From JAQIBY01 sp964527535 (GTDB taxonomy: Bacteria; Bacteroidota; Bacteroidia; Bacteroidales; ML635J-15), in NCBI GenBank assembly GCA_964527535.1, contig CAZGPW010000035.1, positions 1-19,542 of the forward strand: a stretch of 19,542 nucleotides of DNA, in the 5' to 3' direction. This document shows positions 15,111-19,542 of the stretch, one piece after another; within the stretch, counting starts at the first letter, position 1; each line of letters starts with the position of its first letter. The translations under genes and the position numbers were made by a program. The notes below the pieces were generated by a model. That model saw only the letters and a program-made list of their open reading frames with translations, did not search any database and was not told the DNA's origin.

Positions 15111-15139
15111 TTGCACATTAAAAAAATGTGCTATATTTG
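15111..15139 (+). promoter_or_regulatory. HU promoter with inverted repeat in the spacer
   Basis: TTG (15111-15113), 18 bases, then TATATTTG (15132-15139) is a textbook Bacteroidota promoter and the clearest in the window. The expected start near 15146 leaves a leader of about 43 nt before the ATG at 15189. The spacer is almost entirely filled by GCACATT-AAAAA-AATGTGC (15113-15131), a perfect 7-bp inverted repeat that could be an operator. Confidence 0.7.
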
Positions 15140-15188
15140 CATTCCCTTAAAAGTCAATTATTAATCAAACATTAAAAAGAGAAATACA

Positions 15189-15470
15189 ATGACTAAAGCA
15201 GACATCGTAAACGAAATTTCAAAAAACACAGGAATTGAGAAAGTGATCGTTCAACGTACAGTTGAAGAATTCATGAAAAGTGTAAAAAAAGGCATGGTAA
15301 ATGGTGAAAACGTTTACCTCCGTGGTTTTGGCAGTTTTGTCATTAAGCAGCGAGCCGAGAAAACCGCTCGTAACATCAGCAAAAACACCACAATTACAAT
15401 TCCCGCTCACAAAATTCCATCTTTTAAACCGTCAAAAAGTTTTGTCAACGACGTGAAAGAAAACAATTAA
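15189..15470 (+). CDS. hup: HU family DNA-binding protein
   Basis: This 93-residue histone-like protein forms dimers that bind and bend DNA in the nucleoid. It has the N-terminal helices, the Arg-Gly-Phe-Gly-Ser-Phe turn (residues 45-50), the beta-arm start Lys-Gln-Arg-Ala-Glu-Lys-Thr-Ala-Arg-Asn, and the closing Ile-Pro-Ser-Phe-Lys-Pro-Ser-Lys. At the arm tip, Ile63 takes the place of the Pro63 that intercalates into DNA in many HU and IHF proteins (Arg-Asn-Pro becomes Arg-Asn-Ile). The Lys-Asn-Thr-Thr insert that follows looks typical of this Bacteroidota subgroup. Length is normal. It is expressed from the promoter at 15111-15139 and is followed 25 nt later by the 29-codon basic gene, so the two are probably co-transcribed. 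Confidence 0.95.
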   Translation: MTKADIVNEISKNTGIEKVIVQRTVEEFMKSVKKGMVNGENVYLRGFGSFVIKQRAEKTARNISKNTTITIPAHKIPSFKPSKSFVNDVKENN

Positions 15471-15495
15471 TTTATCCCATTAAATCATTCTTATT

Positions 15496-15585
15496 ATGCC
15501 AAGTGGAAAGAAAAGAAAAAGACACAAGATATCTACTCACAAACGCAAAAAACGCTTGCGTAAAAACAGACATAAGAAAAGCTAA
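15496..15585 (+). CDS. 29-residue, extremely basic protein, probably ribosome-associated
   Basis: This open frame has 29 codons plus stop, beginning Met-Pro-Ser-Gly-Lys-Lys-Arg-Lys-Arg-His-Lys and ending Asn-Arg-His-Lys-Lys-Ser. Ten Lys, six Arg and three His make up about two thirds of it, and there are no acidic residues. Such composition is typical of tiny ribosomal proteins. The Lys-Arg-His-Lys-x-x-x-His-Lys-Arg-Lys-Lys-Arg-Leu-Arg-Lys pattern resembles the COX24/mS38-like (bS22-like) C-terminal motif. An alternative is another small Bacteroidota ribosomal protein. I recall near-identical short proteins at this position in other Bacteroidota, but could not check this here. It lies 25 nt after HU and just ahead of a strong hairpin and rng. 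That position, the start codon and the coding pattern make it a real gene rather than chance. Confidence 0.8.
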   Translation: MPSGKKRKRHKISTHKRKKRLRKNRHKKS

Positions 15586-15601
15586 TCATTAATTCCATAT
15601 T

Positions 15602-15645
15602 AATAACCAAAGCTTTAGGAATCTTCTAAAGCTTTGGTTATTTTT
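15602..15645 (+). terminator. Strong hairpin plus T run between the 29-codon gene and rng
   Basis: AATAACCAAAGCTTTAG (15602-15618) pairs perfectly over 17 bp with 15626-15642 around a 7-nt loop, and is followed by TTATTTTT. This is the best intrinsic terminator in the window and should end the HU / 29-codon transcript. It lies only about 15 bases ahead of the likely rng start, with no good promoter in between. It may therefore be a partial terminator, or a 5' leader hairpin that controls rng. Confidence 0.75.
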
Positions 15646-15660
15646 AGGCAAAATTTTACT

Positions 15661-17232
15661 GTGAGCAATAAACATTCCGGACATAAAGACCTTATTGTTG
15701 ATGTAAATCCAACGGGAATACGTCTTGCCCTGCTGCACGATAAGAAACTCATTGAACTTCAAAAAGAAGTCAACAACCACAGGTTTTCGGTTGGCGATAT
15801 TTACCTGGGTAAAGTCCGCAAAATTATGCCCGGGTTAAATGCTGCTTTTGTGAATGTTGGTTACCATAAAGATGCTTTTCTGCATTACCTTGATTTGGGG
15901 CCGAATTTTAATACGCTGAAAAAATTTCACCAGATACTTCAGAATCCAAAAGCCAAAAACCGGCCATCGAACCGGATGAAATTTGAACCTGAAATAAACA
16001 AAAATGGCAGCATTTCGGATGTATTGAATAACGGCGAAAACATTATCGTGCAGATTGCTAAAGAACCCATTTCGCAAAAAGGCCCCAGGCTGGCATCCGA
16101 AATAAGCATTGCCGGACGTAATTTGGTGATGATGCCTTTTTCCAACAAAATTTCCATATCACAAAAAATTTCATCCCAGTCTGAAAAAAACAGGCTCACG
16201 CACCTCATTGAAAGCATAAAACCAAAAAATTACGGGGTCATCATCCGCACTGCGGCACAAAACAAAAAAGTAGCAGAACTGGACAAAGAGCTGAGCTTTC
16301 TTATTGATAAATGGGAAAAAGGGGTGAAAAAACTCAAAAAGGCAAAACCCCCCATGATCATTATTGGGGAAATCAACCGTACTGAAGTAATGATAAGGGA
16401 TGTACTGACAAAAGATTTCGGGGAAATCATTATCAACGATGAGGCAACGTTCCTTGAAATAAAAAAATACATCCAGGAAATTGCCCCCGATAAAGCCAAC
16501 AATGTAAAACTGTTCAAAGGAAAAACCCCGATTTTTGAGTATTTCAACATTGAAAAACAAATTAAAACCTTGTTTGGCAAAAATGTACCGATGAAAGATG
16601 GCTCTTACCTGATCATTGAACATACCGAAGCCATGCATGTCATTGATGTCAACAGTGGAAGTAAAAAACACACCAAAGATCAGGAAAACAATGCTTTGGA
16701 GGTTAATTTAACGGCCGCCGAAGAGATTGCCAGGCAACTCAGGCTGCGTGATATGGGAGGCATCATTATCATTGATTTTATTGATATGGCCGAACAGAAT
16801 CACCGCCAGCAACTTTTTGAAAAAATGAAAAACATCATGGCAGAAGATCGTGCCAAACATCAAATACTTCCGCTAACCAAATTTGGAATCATGCAAATTA
16901 CCCGCCAGCGGGTAAGACCGGAAATGGATATCGAAACCGAAGAAACATGTCCTACATGCCGTGGAAAAGGAAAAATACAGGCAAGTATCCTTATTGTTGA
17001 TGAAATTGAAAATAAATTACAGGCCATTGCTAAACAAAAAGACCATAAAATGGTTGTGATAAAAACGCATCCTTTTATAGAAGCTTATATTAACAGAAAA
17101 AAAGGATTCAGCTCTTTGAAAAAACAATGGCAAAAAAAATACAAAATTCAGTTAAAAGTTGTTGCATCAACAGCGTACCATTTAACTGATTACCATTTTT
17201 TCAATAAAGAAGAAGAAGAAATTTCATTGTAA
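15661..17232 (+). CDS. rng: Ribonuclease G/E family endoribonuclease
   Basis: This 523-residue single-strand-specific endoribonuclease acts in rRNA maturation and mRNA decay. An S1-like RNA-binding region lies at the N-terminus (Val-Gly-Asp-Ile-Tyr-Leu-Gly-Lys-Val ... Pro-Gly-Leu-Asn-Ala-Ala-Phe-Val-Asn-Val-Gly). The magnesium-binding aspartates are Asp329 (Val-Ile-Asp-Val-Asn-Ser-Gly) and Asp372 (Ile-Ile-Asp-Phe-Ile-Asp-Met), 43 apart as in E. coli RNase E. The Zn-link Cys430-Pro-Thr-Cys433 follows 58 residues after Asp372, again as in E. coli. There is no long C-terminal scaffold, so it is RNase G-like. The frame is open from a TTG at 15634, but that lies inside the hairpin at 15602-15645. 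I chose the GTG at 15661, which puts Leu-Ile-Val-Asp-Val at the usual distance from the start. dsbD follows after 28 nt. Confidence 0.93.
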   Translation: MSNKHSGHKDLIVDVNPTGIRLALLHDKKLIELQKEVNNHRFSVGDIYLGKVRKIMPGLNAAFVNVGYHKDAFLHYLDLGPNFNTLKKFHQILQNPKAKNRPSNRMKFEPEINKNGSISDVLNNGENIIVQIAKEPISQKGPRLASEISIAGRNLVMMPFSNKISISQKISSQSEKNRLTHLIESIKPKNYGVIIRTAAQNKKVAELDKELSFLIDKWEKGVKKLKKAKPPMIIIGEINRTEVMIRDVLTKDFGEIIINDEATFLEIKKYIQEIAPDKANNVKLFKGKTPIFEYFNIEKQIKTLFGKNVPMKDGSYLIIEHTEAMHVIDVNSGSKKHTKDQENNALEVNLTAAEEIARQLRLRDMGGIIIIDFIDMAEQNHRQQLFEKMKNIMAEDRAKHQILPLTKFGIMQITRQRVRPEMDIETEETCPTCRGKGKIQASILIVDEIENKLQAIAKQKDHKMVVIKTHPFIEAYINRKKGFSSLKKQWQKKYKIQLKVVASTAYHLTDYHFFNKEEEEISL

Positions 17233-17260
17233 GGACATCACCTAATCAAAAATTTTTGCT

Positions 17261-19387
17261 ATGAATAAATTGTTTTCGTTCAGTTTACTATTAATGCTGG
17301 CGGCGGGGTTTTTTATGAATCCTTTGACCAGTTTTGCCCAACAGGAAAACCCTGTTGCATGGGAGTTTTCAACACAAAAAGTGGATGATGATCACATCAA
17401 CCTTATCATGGAGGCCTCCATTGATAACAAATGGCATTTATATTCCATCAATATGCCCGAAGGAGGGCCCATTCCGTTGGTTTTTGATTTTGAATCATCC
17501 CCAGCTTATAAACCTGTTGGCAATATTCAGGAATCGCCTGAACCCGTAAAATCTTTCGATGAGGTTTTTGAGGTGGATATCAAATATCAGGAAAAAAAGG
17601 CAACCTACACTCAAAAGTTTAAGGTGTTAAGCCAGGAAGATTTTACCATAAAGGGCATAATTGACGGGCAGGCTTGTTTTGAAGACGGGCAATGCGTTTT
17701 GGTCTTTGAGAATATATCTGTAGATGTGGAACAAGAACCCACATCCGAAACCCATATTGATTCCGACGTCACAGAAGAAAAAACTGATGACACCGGGAAG
17801 CCTGATACTGCAGCAATGGGAAATGAAAATGCGGATGAAGTATCATCCGATGATATGGATACCACGGTAATTACTCAGGACAAAACGACAAACACAACAT
17901 CCGGCAAAAGCAAAGAAACCTCAAAAAACAGTGGCTTACTTGGTTTTCTTCTCATAGCCATTGGAGGGGGGCTGGCCGGCGTGTTGACACCATGTGTTTT
18001 TCCAATGATCCCCATGACGGTGAGTTTTTTCATGCAAGGGTCGGGTAGCAAATTAAATACCGTAATGAAAGCCGGGGTGTTCGGTGTTTCTATCATGTTG
18101 TTATATACCATTGCCGGGCTTATCGTATCGCTGACAAGTGCCGGTGCAGACCTTACCACAACGCTAAGTACATCATGGGTAGCCAACAGCATTTTCTTTG
18201 TGCTTTTTGTCATTTTTGCCATTTCATTTTTCGGCGCTTTTGAAATTGTCCTTCCTTCGGGGCTTGCAAACAAGGCAGATAAACAAGTGGACAAAGGCGG
18301 CATTCTGGCGTCATTTTTCATGGCACTCACCCTGGTAGTTGTCAGTTTTTCATGCACAGGCCCTATTGTAGGAGCCTTGTTGGTAAAAGGTGCTGCCAGT
18401 GGATCATGGCTTGAGCCCACCATTGGCATGGCCGGGTTTGGTTTTGGCTTTGCACTGCCTTTTACTGTGTTAGCAGCATCTCCTGGATGGCTGAAAAAAC
18501 TCCCAAAATCTGGAGGATGGATGAATGCAGTAAAGGTGGTTTTTGGATTCATATTACTGGCATTTTCGATGAAATTCCTGTCAAATGTTGACCAGTCTTA
18601 CAACCTGAACATCCTGAGCCGTGACTTTTACATCGCCATCTGGATTGTTTTATTCACATTGCTGGGTATATACCTCCTGGGAAAAATCAGGTTTACTCAC
18701 GATACGGAAATCAAAAGCATAGGGGTTTTCCGTTTGATACTTGCTATTATGTCACTTAGCTTTGCAGTGTATTTAGTTCCCGGCTTATTTGGAGCAAAAC
18801 TGACATCCATATCAGCTGTACTTCCCCCACAATCAGCACAAAATTTTGAACTGAAAAATACGGGCACAGGTATGCCAGGCGAAACTGAAATAGAAACCCG
18901 TTTGTGTGATGAGCCTTTGTACAGTGATTTTCTGGAATATCCAAAAGGCATTCAGGGGTATTTTGATTACAAACAGGCTCGAGAATGTGCCATTGAACAG
19001 GAAAAACCGCTGCTGTTGTATTTTACCGGTCACTCATGCAGCAATTGTAAAAAAATGCAGGCCGAAGTATGGAACGATCCCGGGGTGATCAATTATTTCA
19101 ACAACAAACTCATCATCACAAAATTGTATGTGGATGAACGACATGAACTGGCTGAAAAATTTTGGTACAGGTCAAAAAATGACGGAAAAATCAAAAAAAG
19201 CATTGGAAAAATGAACATGGATCGACAAATCCGTGACTTTGATGTCAATTCCCAGCCTTTTTATGTCATAATAAACCCCAAAACCGAAGCAATCCTCTCT
19301 GAAAATCCCATGAGGTTTGAAACTGATCCAAATGATTTTATTGACTGGCTGGATTCCGGGATTGAAGCATATAAAGCTCAACAATAA
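17261..19387 (+). CDS. dsbD: Thiol:disulfide interchange protein DsbD
   Basis: This 708-residue inner membrane protein carries electrons from cytosolic thioredoxin to periplasmic proteins such as disulfide isomerases or cytochrome maturation factors. All three modules are present. After a signal peptide (ends near residue 26, Ser-Phe-Ala-Gln), an N-terminal immunoglobulin-like domain carries Cys139 and Cys145, with the same x5 spacing as in E. coli. A hydrophilic Asp/Glu/Thr linker (about 155-222) is unusually long. Eight predicted membrane helices (about 225-510) carry the redox pair Cys245 (Leu-Thr-Pro-Cys-Val-Phe-Pro) and Cys365 (Ser-Phe-Ser-Cys-Thr-Gly-Pro). A C-terminal thioredoxin-like domain has Cys593-Ser-Asn-Cys596. 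No key residue is missing. It lies 28 nt after rng with no promoter in the gap, so co-transcription is likely. Confidence 0.94.
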   Translation: MNKLFSFSLLLMLAAGFFMNPLTSFAQQENPVAWEFSTQKVDDDHINLIMEASIDNKWHLYSINMPEGGPIPLVFDFESSPAYKPVGNIQESPEPVKSFDEVFEVDIKYQEKKATYTQKFKVLSQEDFTIKGIIDGQACFEDGQCVLVFENISVDVEQEPTSETHIDSDVTEEKTDDTGKPDTAAMGNENADEVSSDDMDTTVITQDKTTNTTSGKSKETSKNSGLLGFLLIAIGGGLAGVLTPCVFPMIPMTVSFFMQGSGSKLNTVMKAGVFGVSIMLLYTIAGLIVSLTSAGADLTTTLSTSWVANSIFFVLFVIFAISFFGAFEIVLPSGLANKADKQVDKGGILASFFMALTLVVVSFSCTGPIVGALLVKGAASGSWLEPTIGMAGFGFGFALPFTVLAASPGWLKKLPKSGGWMNAVKVVFGFILLAFSMKFLSNVDQSYNLNILSRDFYIAIWIVLFTLLGIYLLGKIRFTHDTEIKSIGVFRLILAIMSLSFAVYLVPGLFGAKLTSISAVLPPQSAQNFELKNTGTGMPGETEIETRLCDEPLYSDFLEYPKGIQGYFDYKQARECAIEQEKPLLLYFTGHSCSNCKKMQAEVWNDPGVINYFNNKLIITKLYVDERHELAEKFWYRSKNDGKIKKSIGKMNMDRQIRDFDVNSQPFYVIINPKTEAILSENPMRFETDPNDFIDWLDSGIEAYKAQQ

Positions 19388-19450
19388 TTTTCCCCTCCAG
19401 GCTTTGATTATTCTTGTCTTGTTGCGTGAGCTTGTGTTACTGGATATCTA

Positions 19451-19487
19451 ATACCAAGTTGCGTTCAAACCTGTCTGGCGCCAGGCA
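19451..19487 (+). repeat. 18-nt dispersed repeat (copy 2) with adjoining palindrome
   Basis: ATACCAAGTTGCGTTCAA (19451-19468) is the exact complement of 6904-6921. It is followed by TGTCTGGCGCCAGGCA (19472-19487), centred on the perfect palindrome CTGGCGCCAG, and then by AATATTCAATATT. The first copy lacks this insert. The 155 bases after dsbD hold no gene. The palindrome has no T run directly behind it, so a terminator role for dsbD is unclear. Confidence 0.5.
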
Positions 19488-19542
19488 AGTTTACAATATT
19501 CAATATTATTATTGATTTAATTGACATTTTTAAGAGATTGAA

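Noticed and set aside
15634..15660. TTG at 15634 as the start of rng
   Set aside because: It lies inside the hairpin arm and T run at 15602-15645, and the extra residues have no counterpart before the first conserved strand. The GTG at 15661 is more plausible.
17875..18552. A 225-codon open frame on the minus strand opposite dsbD
   Set aside because: It lies wholly antisense to the membrane domain of dsbD, has a shadow-type composition (Pro/Ser/Lys/Met-rich), no domain motif and no promoter.

Overview
The window (about 19.5 kb) looks like a chromosomal segment of a Bacteroidota bacterium, probably of the Bacteroidales/Marinilabiliales type. The order-level guess is inference. The phylum call rests on several things seen in the sequence. 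One protein has a C-terminal type IX secretion (Por) sorting domain. Promoter boxes are of the TAnnTTTG type rather than sigma70 type, and strong Shine-Dalgarno sequences are scarce. There is a plug-plus-barrel receptor of the outer membrane beta-barrel family, a Bacteroidota-type HU protein, and an HU / tiny basic protein / RNase G cluster next to mutY.

Left part (1-3943) is accessory-like. It has a short secreted protein that may be truncated (minus strand), a 724-residue acidic T9SS cargo protein (minus strand), and two intergenic regions full of palindromes. These are a REP-like cluster bounded by inverted AGGGCTAAAGCCC copies (761-1022), a roughly 216-bp element with terminal inverted repeats (3472-3687) whose end motif recurs as a third copy at 692-718, and an 84-bp imperfect hairpin (3730-3813).

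Middle part (3944-11687) holds single metabolic and envelope genes. They are a GapN-like NADP-dependent glyceraldehyde-3-phosphate dehydrogenase, a class I/II PLP aminotransferase, an outer membrane beta-barrel receptor-like protein (minus strand), and a protein-L-isoaspartate methyltransferase with a lipoprotein signal (minus strand). A divergent Gfo/Idh/MocA protein comes next and opens a plus-strand run with a lipoprotein of unknown function and a polyprenyl glycosylphosphotransferase (to 14029). That run is probably a surface-polysaccharide unit.

Right part (14010-19542) is a housekeeping cluster. mutY (minus strand) overlaps the end of the glycosyltransferase tail to tail and is divergent from HU. 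HU is followed by a 29-codon, extremely basic open frame, then a 17-bp-stem hairpin with a T run, then rng (RNase G), then dsbD. The HU promoter is the clearest in the window and carries an inverted repeat in its spacer.

No rRNA, tRNA, CRISPR array or transposase gene was seen. The items most worth a second look are the 29-codon gene, the hairpin just ahead of rng, the MITE-like element, and several enzymes with altered signature residues: the Gfo/Idh/MocA protein, the MutY Fe-S loop, the GapN general base and the HU proline.
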